From contig CALWWW010000002.1 of NCBI GenBank assembly GCA_944385365.1, forward strand, positions 62,001-126,000: a stretch of DNA of 64,000 nucleotides, read 5' to 3'. The translations under genes and the position numbers were made by a program. The notes beneath the pieces are model-generated. The model did no database searches, was not told the origin of the DNA, and was given only the letters and a program-made list of their open reading frames with translations. Below are positions 17,847 to 24,611 of this stretch, one piece after another; the stretch's first letter is position 1, and the number at the start of each line of letters is the position of its first letter. Source of the stretch: an uncultured Oscillospiraceae bacterium (GTDB lineage: Bacteria; Bacillota; Clostridia; Oscillospirales; Oscillospiraceae).

Positions 17847-17926
17847 GCACAAGGGGGCCGCTCCGTCAAGGGTGCTACTGCACGGCTCTGACCGCCGCGC
17901 CCTTGATGGGGCGGCCCCTCTTGTGC
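17847..17926 (+). repeat. 80-nt long hairpin in the element (copy 1)
   Basis: Three stem blocks stack: GCACAAG with CTTGTGC, GGGGCCGC with GCGGCCCC, and TCAAGGG with CCCTTGA. Together they form a long imperfect hairpin. A second copy is at 21264-21343. Such structures serve as single-strand origins or packaging signals in ssDNA replicons; the role here is unknown. Confidence 0.7.
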
Positions 17927-18125
17927 TACTCGTGCCACCCTGGGCGGCATGGCCCATGACTGGGCAGAGGGTCCGGCGGACCCGACCGGCGAGGCCGTTG
18001 TCTTTCCCACTTTTTCCGCCCGTGGGCCGCTCCCGGCGGCCCAGTCCGGGCCTTGCGCTCCCTGGAGCCCCCAGCGGGGGCGGCAGGGCGGGGGGTCGCC
18101 GGGGAGATGCCCCCAGGTATGACAA

Positions 18126-18198
18126 AAGCCGCCCCCCAGGTCCTACGGTACACGAAACGTAGTTAAGGGGGCGGCTTCTATCCGGCTGATAGCCGGGC
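18126..18198 (+). repeat. nested hairpins in the element (copy 1)
   Basis: AAGCCGCCCCC pairs with GGGGGCGGCTT and encloses a smaller hairpin CTACG/CGTAG; the short hairpin CCGGCTGATAGCCGG follows. The copy-2 equivalent is at 21543-21615. The outer stem could act as a terminator-like or origin structure. Confidence 0.6.
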
Positions 18199-18369
18199 CT
18201 CGCGCGTATATACTACCACAAGGCGGGTGCAACTGTCAAGCCCTGGCAAGAGGCTGGCGCGTGCTGCGCTCTGGGCCCGGCCATGAACAGATTTAGCCGG
18301 GTTCCCCCAGATGGATGATATGCACAGCATATCACATCCAGGCGCGGAGCGCAAGCCCCAAAAGCCGGA

Positions 18370-18820
18370 TGCAGTCTGTTCAGCCCTGCCGGGGGGGCGC
18401 GAAGCGACCAGGAGGGCCCGCCGCGCGGGCCCTGCGCCCCCCCGGCAGTGGAGGAGCCGCCGCCAACCAGCTACCGACAACTGAGCTGCACCGACGCGAG
18501 GGGGGGCACCGCGCCCCGGCACGGAGCCGGGCTCGGCGGCTTCCTGAACTGAACAGACTGCGTAGCCCGGCGACGGGCCGCAAGGAGGAAGCTGGGCGAA
18601 CCGGGCGGGGGGAGAGCAGCGAGGGGGCGCGACCAGCGGCCACAAGCGGAGCGGACACCGACCGGGGCGACCACCGACGGGGCGCACCGCAGTGCGCCCG
18701 GGCGCGGGGGGGACGCGAGGCGGCGGCGACGGGCGCGGCGCGGCTTGCGGGGCGGGGCAAGACCAGCTAACCACCACCGCCCCCCGCCCCGCAACCCGCA
18801 TAAGGGGCGCGACCCCTACG
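18370..18820 (+). other. multibranched structured region, RNA or ssDNA (copy 1)
   Basis: Several perfect complementary pairs nest like a folded RNA. GCAGTCTGTTCAG (18372-18384) pairs with CTGAACAGACTGC (18549-18561). Inside it CTGCCGGGGGGGCGC (18387-18401) pairs with GCGCCCCCCCGGCAG (18435-18449), capped by an AGGGCCCGC/GCGGGCCCT hairpin (18414-18434). GGAGCCGCCG (18454-18463) pairs with CGGCGGCTTCC (18534-18544), enclosing CCCGGC/GCCGGG (18515-18531). Further 3', GGGCGCAC/GTGCGCCC (18680-18699) and TTGCGGGGCGGGG/CCCCGCCCCGCAA (18745-18794) form stems. No reading frame here has a ribosome-binding site or family resemblance. It matches no RNA class I can name. Confidence 0.6.
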
Positions 18821-19010
18821 GGGGAGCGACCGCCGCGCACACCTTTTTGATGCCCCGCCGCGCCATGGCGACAGCCGGGCGACAGGCGGCGGGGCAGTGG
18901 CCCCCGGACGGGGCCGCGCTGCCCTGGGCCGCGCGACTGTGCGGGCCGGGGCGGCGGGGTCGCGGACGGGGGCCACCTGCACCATCGTTGACAGAGCAGA
19001 GGGCGAGGTC

Positions 19011-19091
19011 GTGCCCCGCGCGCGCGTCGTGCGCGCGGGGCACGGGCCGCCCGACCGGCGGCGCGCTTCGGGGGCGGGGATTCCCGCCCCC
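19011..19091 (+). repeat. two perfect GC hairpins before the rep origin (copy 1)
   Basis: GTGCCCCGCGCGC pairs with GCGCGCGGGGCAC (19011-19023 with 19031-19043), and GGGGGCGGG pairs with CCCGCCCCC around GATT (19070-19091). The copy-2 equivalents are at 22428-22508. Confidence 0.75.
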
Positions 19092-19138
19092 GTCGGGGCG
19101 GCGGCAGCCATTCCGCATCCCCCCCACATCTGAGCCGA

Positions 19139-19222
19139 GGCCCCGCTTCGGATTGCGGCCCCTGGCCGCTATCCGGCGGTGGCCGACCGGGGCCGTATCC
19201 TCTACTTGATACTAGGACGTTA
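19139..19222 (+). other. candidate double-strand origin (nick site), copy 1
   Basis: A GGCCCC/GGGGCC stem (19139-19144 with 19189-19194) is followed by CTACTTGATACTAGG, which contains ACTTGATA. The phiX174 gpA and pC194-family Rep nick sites share CTTG|ATA, so nicking is predicted between 19208 and 19209. It lies 35 bp before the rep gene, whose product has the matching YxxKYxxK motif. Assignment is by sequence analogy only. Confidence 0.55.
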
Positions 19223-19243
19223 TTCCGTCAGCGGCATGCACCC

Positions 19244-20245
19244 ATGACCGGACGCGAAGAACGGGCACAAGTTAAATACTTTAGCAGAATAAAGCGATTC
19301 CCGAACCAAATTGTGGAAATTATGGCCGCAGACCGGCCCATCTTCAAGGCCCCTGGTTGGGAGCCTGTGGAACGGTCCGGCAGCTCCACAGTGTCCAATA
19401 AACGGGACACCAAACAGAACAACCAGGACCCCACCGGGGCCAGTGTGGTGCGTTCCATTCGCCGCGCCCGCGCCAAGGTGCGGGAAATCGCCCTGGCGAA
19501 TAACTTCACCATGTTTGTGACACTGACCCTGGACGGGGCCAAAATTGACCGGTATGACCCGGCGGCCATCGTCAAAAAGCTGTCCACCTGGGCCGATAAC
19601 CAGGTGCGGCGGCGGGGTCTCCGCTATGTCCTGGTGCCGGAGCATCACAAGGACGGGGCCGTCCATTTCCACGGCTTCCTGTCCTGGCCCGACGGGGCCG
19701 GGTTCATCGATTCCGGCACCATCCAGGCACCGGGGGCCAAAAAGCCACGGCGGCCACGCTCCCAGCGGCAGCGGGACGAATGGCTCGCCGCTGGCGGCCA
19801 TCCGGTCTACAACGTGCCGTCCTGGCCGTTCGGCTTCTCTACGGCCATCCCCGTTTATGGGGACTACCTGGCCGCCGTCAATTACTGCTGCAAGTATATC
19901 GGCAAGGAGATGGACGCACCCCAGGGGGAGGGCCAAGGCTGCGATCCTGCCGCGTTCCTGGGGGGCAAGATTGGCGGTCGGTGGTATTACTCCGGCGGCA
20001 AACTGGACAAGCCCCTGGTGGAGTACGCCGATTTAGGGGTACGGGATGTGGCCGCCATGGCTGGCGGCTACGCTTTCGACATTGCCGAGGCCGGGCTGTC
20101 CATGGCATTGTATCGGGGCCGTCAGCCAGAGGGCCACCAAAGCACGGGTGACCAGGTCCGCACTGGTGAGGCCGGGGAAACTGTGGTGGAGCTGCCCCAG
20201 GGCCATCAAAGCCATGTCGGACAGTTCCACGGCGGGGGGCGGTAG
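19244..20245 (+). CDS. rep: HUH rolling-circle replication initiator (Rep), copy 1
   Basis: A 333-aa HUH endonuclease expected to nick one strand of the circular element and prime rolling-circle replication. Motif 1 is FVTLTLD (91-97), the HUH metal-binding motif is HFHG (141-144), and motif 3 is YCCKYIGK (214-221). Tyr214 and Tyr218 match the paired tyrosines of the phiX174 gpA/pC194 superfamily (YxxKYxxK). The Gly/Gln-rich C-terminus (after about 290) resembles nothing I know. The ATG at 19244 lacks a good Shine-Dalgarno sequence, so the true start could be downstream, for example the ATG at residue 27. Upstream lie the candidate nick site and 1.5 kb of structured DNA. Confidence 0.88.
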   Translation: MTGREERAQVKYFSRIKRFPNQIVEIMAADRPIFKAPGWEPVERSGSSTVSNKRDTKQNNQDPTGASVVRSIRRARAKVREIALANNFTMFVTLTLDGAKIDRYDPAAIVKKLSTWADNQVRRRGLRYVLVPEHHKDGAVHFHGFLSWPDGAGFIDSGTIQAPGAKKPRRPRSQRQRDEWLAAGGHPVYNVPSWPFGFSTAIPVYGDYLAAVNYCCKYIGKEMDAPQGEGQGCDPAAFLGGKIGGRWYYSGGKLDKPLVEYADLGVRDVAAMAGGYAFDIAEAGLSMALYRGRQPEGHQSTGDQVRTGEAGETVVELPQGHQSHVGQFHGGGR

Positions 20246-20288
20246 ATGCTCCATGCGCTCACGCTCCTGTTGTTGATTTTCAACGTGC

Positions 20289-20308
20289 ATGTTTATTGTT
20301 ATAAACAT
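20289..20308. promoter_or_regulatory. palindrome between rep and int (copy 1)
   Basis: ATGTTTAT and ATAAACAT flank TGTT, an AT-rich palindrome in an otherwise GC-rich intergenic stretch, followed closely by TTGACA at 20312-20317. It may be an operator or a protein-binding site for int expression; the repeat recurs at 23706-23725 in copy 2. Confidence 0.4.
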
Positions 20309-20417
20309 TGGTTGACAGTTTGTGGAAAGTCCACCGGCCCGGAACGCCCCGCCCCGTGGGGGCTTCGGGCTCCGGGCCGCCGGTGGCTGCTGCGCTATTT
20401 TAAGGGGGTAAAAAGTT

Positions 20418-20948
20418 TTGAAAACTGAATATTTACTGGAAAAACAAGTGGAATTGGTGCTTTCTGCATTGACGCCGGTCAACCGGCTGGTCATTCGCGT
20501 TGCCATACACACCGGTTTACGGGTGGGGGACGTGCTGGCCCTCAAAACCGCCGAACTCAAGCCGCAAATGTGGGTTACGGAGGAAAAGACCGGAAAACGT
20601 AAAAAAATTGGATTGCCCGCGCCTTTGCTGGATGATTTGCGGCTTTATGCCGGGGAAAAATGGGTTTTTCCCAACGCCGTCGACCCGGAACGCCACCGGA
20701 CACGGCAAGCCGTTTGGAAAGACGTCAAACGCGCCGCCAAGCTGTTCCGGCTGCCACAGAACGTCGCGCCCCACAGCTTCCGCAAGGTCTACGCCGCCGA
20801 CCTCATGCAGCGGTATGGCGACATCGAAAAAGTTCGCCGGGCCCTCAACCATGACAGCGAGGCCGTTACGCTCATCTATGCCATGGCTGATCAGCAGCTT
20901 CGTGCCAAGGCCCAGCGCAAACGCCGCAACCATGGGCGGCTCGTGTAA
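20418..20948 (+). CDS. minimal tyrosine recombinase, copy 1
   Basis: A 176-aa tyrosine recombinase consisting almost only of the catalytic domain, about half the length of Xer or phage integrases. All catalytic positions are present: Arg35 in TGLRVGDVL, Lys57 in EEKTGK, His119 and Arg122 in PHSFR, His145 in LNHDS and Tyr154 in LIYAMA. There is no SAM-like core-binding domain at the N-terminus. The start is a TTG preceded by AAGGGGG; the Arg-rich tail ends RKRRNHGRLV. It may integrate or resolve the element at the dif-like sites, alone or with host Xer proteins (inference). Confidence 0.85.
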   Translation: MKTEYLLEKQVELVLSALTPVNRLVIRVAIHTGLRVGDVLALKTAELKPQMWVTEEKTGKRKKIGLPAPLLDDLRLYAGEKWVFPNAVDPERHRTRQAVWKDVKRAAKLFRLPQNVAPHSFRKVYAADLMQRYGDIEKVRRALNHDSEAVTLIYAMADQQLRAKAQRKRRNHGRLV

Positions 20949-20956
20949 ACCAACGG

Positions 20957-20996
20957 TTGACACGGCGGCCTTGCTGTGATACCATCAGAGTATCAC
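20957..20996 (+). promoter_or_regulatory. outward promoter with operator-like palindrome, copy 1
   Basis: TTGACA (20957-20962) and TACCAT (20980-20985) are 17 bp apart with an extended TGA before the -10. An inverted repeat GTGATAC-N7-GTATCAC (20976-20996) overlaps the -10, suggesting repression by a dyad-binding protein. GGAGAGGAGG follows, but no start codon stands at a proper distance. In this copy transcription would cross the att junction into the structured region of copy 2. Confidence 0.65.
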
Positions 20997-21081
20997 GACA
21001 GGAGAGGAGGCTGGCGAATAGCTGCACCGAGTATCAAGGCTCTGAGCAGAGGGCCCGGTTCATCAAGCGGCTGAATCCGAA

Positions 21082-21109
21082 CGTCAACAAAACAAGGATT
21101 TTGTTGAGT
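21082..21109. other. accessory dif-like site, copy 1
   Basis: Arms CGTCAACAAAA and TTTTGTTGAGT flank a 6-nt spacer CAAGGA, giving exactly the 11-6-11 geometry of Xer sites. The right arm matches that of the main att site (TTTTGTTGCGT) at 10 of 11 positions. It lies 29 bp before the element's att core. Confidence 0.65.
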
Positions 21110-21135
21110 TGGGGTCAGTTTTTTCTTCATCCTTT

Positions 21136-21171
21136 CCCAACGCAACAAAATAAAAGATGTTTTGTTGCGTT
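21136..21171 (+). other. internal att site between the two copies (attP-like)
   Basis: Element sequence lies on both sides, so this junction equals the site in the circular form. Arms AACGCAACAAAA (21139-21150) and TTTTGTTGCGTT (21160-21171) flank the 9-nt spacer TAAAAGATG. Confidence 0.85.
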
Positions 21172-21786
21172 CGGGTTCGTTCAATCGGGCCCGACTGTTC
21201 TCGGCCAGAGTTGCGTTGGGGCGTGGGCATCCAGGGCCTTGCCGCCCATTGTATACCATCCCCGCACAAGGGGGCCGCTCCGTCAAGGGTGCTACTGCAC
21301 GGCTCTGACCGCCGCGCCCTTGATGGGGCGGCCCCTCTTGTGCTACTCGTGCCACCCTGGGCGGCATGGCCCATGACTGGGCAGAGGGTCCGGCGGACCC
21401 GACCGGCGAGGCCGTTGTCTTTCCCACTTTTTCCGCCCGTGGGCCGCTCCCGGCGGCCCAGTCCGGGCCTTGCGCTCCCTGGAGCCCCCAGCGGGGGCGG
21501 CAGGGCGGGGGGTCGCCGGGGAGATGCCCCCAGGTATGACAAAAGCCGCCCCCCAGGTCCTACGGTACACGAAACGTAGTTAAGGGGGCGGCTTCTATCC
21601 GGCTGATAGCCGGGCCTCGCGCGTATATACTACCACAAGGCGGGTGCAACTGTCAAGCCCTGGCAAGAGGCTGGCGCGTGCTGCGCTCTGGGCCCGGCCA
21701 TGAACAGATTTAGCCGGGTTCCCCCAGATGGATGATATGCACAGCATATCACATCCAGGCGCGGAGCGCAAGCCCCAAAAGCCGGA

Positions 21787-22237
21787 TGCAGTCTGTTCAG
21801 CCCTGCCGGGGGGGCGCGAAGCGACCAGGAGGGCCCGCCGCGCGGGCCCTGCGCCCCCCCGGCAGTGGAGGAGCCGCCGCCAACCAGCTACCGACAACTG
21901 AGCTGCACCGACGCGAGGGGGGGCACCGCGCCCCGGCACGGAGCCGGGCTCGGCGGCTTCCTGAACTGAACAGACTGCGTAGCCCGGCGACGGGCCGCAA
22001 GGAGGAAGCTGGGCGAACCGGGCGGGGGGAGAGCAGCGAGGGGGCGCGACCAGCGGCCACAAGCGGAGCGGACACCGACCGGGGCGACCACCGACGGGGC
22101 GCACCGCAGTGCGCCCGGGCGCGGGGGGGACGCGAGGCGGCGGCGACGGGCGCGGCGCGGCTTGCGGGGCGGGGCAAGACCAGCTAACCACCACCGCCCC
22201 CCGCCCCGCAACCCGCATAAGGGGCGCGACCCCTACG
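21787..22237 (+). other. multibranched structured region, RNA or ssDNA (copy 2)
   Basis: Identical to the region at 18370-18820, with the same nested complementary segments (for example GCAGTCTGTTCAG with CTGAACAGACTGC at 21789-21801 and 21966-21978). In this copy it lies downstream of the outward promoter of copy 1 (20957), so it could be transcribed from there. Confidence 0.6.
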
Positions 22238-22555
22238 GGGGAGCGACCGCCGCGCACACCTTTTTGATGCCCCGCCGCGCCATGGCGACAGCCGGGCGAC
22301 AGGCGGCGGGGCAGTGGCCCCCGGACGGGGCCGCGCTGCCCTGGGCCGCGCGACTGTGCGGGCCGGGGCGGCGGGGTCGCGGACGGGGGCCACCTGCACC
22401 ATCGTTGACAGAGCAGAGGGCGAGGTCGTGCCCCGCGCGCGCGTCGTGCGCGCGGGGCACGGGCCGCCCGACCGGCGGCGCGCTTCGGGGGCGGGGATTC
22501 CCGCCCCCGTCGGGGCGGCGGCAGCCATTCCGCATCCCCCCCACATCTGAGCCGA

Positions 22556-22639
22556 GGCCCCGCTTCGGATTGCGGCCCCTGGCCGCTATCCGGCGGTGGC
22601 CGACCGGGGCCGTATCCTCTACTTGATACTAGGACGTTA
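22556..22639 (+). other. candidate double-strand origin (nick site), copy 2
   Basis: Same ACTTGATA sequence and preceding stem as copy 1; predicted nick between 22625 and 22626. Two origins in direct orientation would let Rep release a unit-length circle from the tandem array (inference). Confidence 0.55.
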
Positions 22640-22660
22640 TTCCGTCAGCGGCATGCACCC

Positions 22661-23662
22661 ATGACCGGACGCGAAGAACGGGCACAAGTTAAATACTTTA
22701 GCAGAATAAAGCGATTCCCGAACCAAATTGTGGAAATTATGGCCGCAGACCGGCCCATCTTCAAGGCCCCTGGTTGGGAGCCTGTGGAACGGTCCGGCAG
22801 CTCCACAGTGTCCAATAAACGGGACACCAAACAGAACAACCAGGACCCCACCGGGGCCAGTGTGGTGCGTTCCATTCGCCGCGCCCGCGCCAAGGTGCGG
22901 GAAATCGCCCTGGCGAATAACTTCACCATGTTTGTGACACTGACCCTGGACGGGGCCAAAATTGACCGGTATGACCCGGCGGCCATCGTCAAAAAGCTGT
23001 CCACCTGGGCCGATAACCAGGTGCGGCGGCGGGGTCTCCGCTATGTCCTGGTGCCGGAGCATCACAAGGACGGGGCCGTCCATTTCCACGGCTTCCTGTC
23101 CTGGCCCGACGGGGCCGGGTTCATCGATTCCGGCACCATCCAGGCACCGGGGGCCAAAAAGCCACGGCGGCCACGCTCCCAGCGGCAGCGGGACGAATGG
23201 CTCGCCGCTGGCGGCCATCCGGTCTACAACGTGCCGTCCTGGCCGTTCGGCTTCTCTACGGCCATCCCCGTTTATGGGGACTACCTGGCCGCCGTCAATT
23301 ACTGCTGCAAGTATATCGGCAAGGAGATGGACGCACCCCAGGGGGAGGGCCAAGGCTGCGATCCTGCCGCGTTCCTGGGGGGCAAGATTGGCGGTCGGTG
23401 GTATTACTCCGGCGGCAAACTGGACAAGCCCCTGGTGGAGTACGCCGATTTAGGGGTACGGGATGTGGCCGCCATGGCTGGCGGCTACGCTTTCGACATT
23501 GCCGAGGCCGGGCTGTCCATGGCATTGTATCGGGGCCGTCAGCCAGAGGGCCACCAAAGCACGGGTGACCAGGTCCGCACTGGTGAGGCCGGGGAAACTG
23601 TGGTGGAGCTGCCCCAGGGCCATCAAAGCCATGTCGGACAGTTCCACGGCGGGGGGCGGTAG
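22661..23662 (+). CDS. rep: HUH rolling-circle replication initiator (Rep), copy 2
   Basis: The 333-aa product is identical to that of copy 1, with FVTLTLD, HFHG and YCCKYIGK motifs intact, so both copies appear functional. It differs only in context: its upstream region is joined to the right end of copy 1, as in the circular form, and so includes the outward promoter at 20957. Confidence 0.88.
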   Translation: MTGREERAQVKYFSRIKRFPNQIVEIMAADRPIFKAPGWEPVERSGSSTVSNKRDTKQNNQDPTGASVVRSIRRARAKVREIALANNFTMFVTLTLDGAKIDRYDPAAIVKKLSTWADNQVRRRGLRYVLVPEHHKDGAVHFHGFLSWPDGAGFIDSGTIQAPGAKKPRRPRSQRQRDEWLAAGGHPVYNVPSWPFGFSTAIPVYGDYLAAVNYCCKYIGKEMDAPQGEGQGCDPAAFLGGKIGGRWYYSGGKLDKPLVEYADLGVRDVAAMAGGYAFDIAEAGLSMALYRGRQPEGHQSTGDQVRTGEAGETVVELPQGHQSHVGQFHGGGR

Positions 23663-23834
23663 ATGCTCCATGCGCTCACGCTCCTGTTGTTGATTTTCAA
23701 CGTGCATGTTTATTGTTATAAACATTGGTTGACAGTTTGTGGAAAGTCCACCGGCCCGGAACGCCCCGCCCCGTGGGGGCTTCGGGCTCCGGGCCGCCGG
23801 TGGCTGCTGCGCTATTTTAAGGGGGTAAAAAGTT

Positions 23835-24365
23835 TTGAAAACTGAATATTTACTGGAAAAACAAGTGGAATTGGTGCTTTCTGCATTGACGCCGGTCAAC
23901 CGGCTGGTCATTCGCGTTGCCATACACACCGGTTTACGGGTGGGGGACGTGCTGGCCCTCAAAACCGCCGAACTCAAGCCGCAAATGTGGGTTACGGAGG
24001 AAAAGACCGGAAAACGTAAAAAAATTGGATTGCCCGCGCCTTTGCTGGATGATTTGCGGCTTTATGCCGGGGAAAAATGGGTTTTTCCCAACGCCGTCGA
24101 CCCGGAACGCCACCGGACACGGCAAGCCGTTTGGAAAGACGTCAAACGCGCCGCCAAGCTGTTCCGGCTGCCACAGAACGTCGCGCCCCACAGCTTCCGC
24201 AAGGTCTACGCCGCCGACCTCATGCAGCGGTATGGCGACATCGAAAAAGTTCGCCGGGCCCTCAACCATGACAGCGAGGCCGTTACGCTCATCTATGCCA
24301 TGGCTGATCAGCAGCTTCGTGCCAAGGCCCAGCGCAAACGCCGCAACCATGGGCGGCTCGTGTAA
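23835..24365 (+). CDS. minimal tyrosine recombinase, copy 2
   Basis: The 176-aa product is identical to copy 1, with the full Arg-Lys-His-Arg-His-Tyr set and the same TTG start after AAGGGGG. This copy lies about 250 bp upstream of the host Xer-type recombinase gene, so two unrelated-length tyrosine recombinases flank the dif-like site at 24556. Confidence 0.85.
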   Translation: MKTEYLLEKQVELVLSALTPVNRLVIRVAIHTGLRVGDVLALKTAELKPQMWVTEEKTGKRKKIGLPAPLLDDLRLYAGEKWVFPNAVDPERHRTRQAVWKDVKRAAKLFRLPQNVAPHSFRKVYAADLMQRYGDIEKVRRALNHDSEAVTLIYAMADQQLRAKAQRKRRNHGRLV

Positions 24366-24373
24366 ACCAACGG

Positions 24374-24413
24374 TTGACACGGCGGCCTTGCTGTGATACC
24401 ATCAGAGTATCAC
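24374..24413 (+). promoter_or_regulatory. outward promoter with operator-like palindrome, copy 2
   Basis: The same TTGACA-17 bp-TACCAT promoter and GTGATAC-N7-GTATCAC dyad as in copy 1. Here it reads out of the element, across the att site, towards the host tyrosine recombinase gene starting at 24612, which has no other clear promoter between the att site and its start codon. Confidence 0.65.
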
Positions 24414-24498
24414 GACAGGAGAGGAGGCTGGCGAATAGCTGCACCGAGTATCAAGGCTCTGAGCAGAGGGCCCGGTTCATCAAGCGGCTGAATCCGAA

Positions 24499-24526
24499 CG
24501 TCAACAAAACAAGGATTTTGTTGAGT
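24499..24526. other. accessory dif-like site, copy 2
   Basis: Same 11-6-11 inverted repeat as at 21082-21109, 29 bp from the right att junction. Confidence 0.65.
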
Positions 24527-24552
24527 TGGGGTCAGTTTTTTCTTCATCCTTT

Positions 24553-24585
24553 CCCAACGCAACAAAATAAAAATTTTGTTGCGTT
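24553..24585 (+). other. right attachment junction (attR), perfect dif-like palindrome
   Basis: Arms AACGCAACAAAA (24556-24567) and TTTTGTTGCGTT (24574-24585) flank a 6-nt spacer TAAAAA, against 9 nt at the other two sites. Trimmed by one base each side it has the 28-bp 11-6-11 geometry of dif. Joining the left chromosomal flank to the right chromosomal flank would recreate this same site, so it represents the pre-integration target. It lies 26 bp before the recombinase ATG. Confidence 0.8.
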
Positions 24586-24611
24586 GGATGTAGTTAGACA
24601 AAGGAGAATCT

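Larger units (their letters stand above)
17722..21138 (+). mobile_element. 3417-bp rolling-circle/Xer-site element, copy 1
   Basis: The repeat unit runs from one dif-like site to the next and recurs immediately downstream with a period of exactly 3417 bp. I saw no difference between copies where I compared them, and translations in all frames match. It contains, in order, a dif-like site, about 1.5 kb of GC-rich hairpin-dense DNA, a candidate double-strand origin, an HUH Rep gene, a mini tyrosine recombinase gene, an outward promoter and a second dif-like repeat. There is no recognisable capsid, coat, relaxase, toxin or resistance gene. It is probably an integrated plasmid-like or satellite element that replicates by rolling circle (inference). 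Confidence 0.85.
21139..24555 (+). mobile_element. 3417-bp rolling-circle/Xer-site element, copy 2
   Basis: A head-to-tail second copy, every feature displaced by exactly 3417 bp and with the same gene products. Its right boundary is the dif-like palindrome next to the host tyrosine recombinase gene. Perfect identity implies a very recent duplication, integration of a multimer, or continuing exchange between copies. The copy number may be mis-assembled because each unit is longer than a short read. Confidence 0.85.

Noticed and set aside
18130-18200. Hammerhead ribozyme suggested by CTGATAG and CGAAAC
   Set aside because: The CUGANGA core is not matched and the two segments are in the wrong order.
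18370-18820. Group II or group I intron
   Set aside because: No GTGYG 5' end, no domain V-like hairpin, no intron-encoded protein and no split host gene.
18178-18840. Long reading frames on both strands in the GC-rich part of the element (for example 220 aa minus, 154 aa plus)
   Set aside because: Low-complexity Arg/Pro/Gly/Ala products in several overlapping frames, no ribosome-binding sites, no family resemblance; typical of very GC-rich non-coding sequence.
20246-20428. 60-aa frame starting right after the rep stop codon
   Set aside because: No ribosome-binding site of its own, runs through the palindrome and overlaps the int start; hydrophobic start is probably chance.
20957-21376. 139-aa frame running across the internal att site
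   Set aside because: Its first codon is part of the -35 hexamer, the product has no family features, and in the right-hand copy the frame changes completely beyond the junction.
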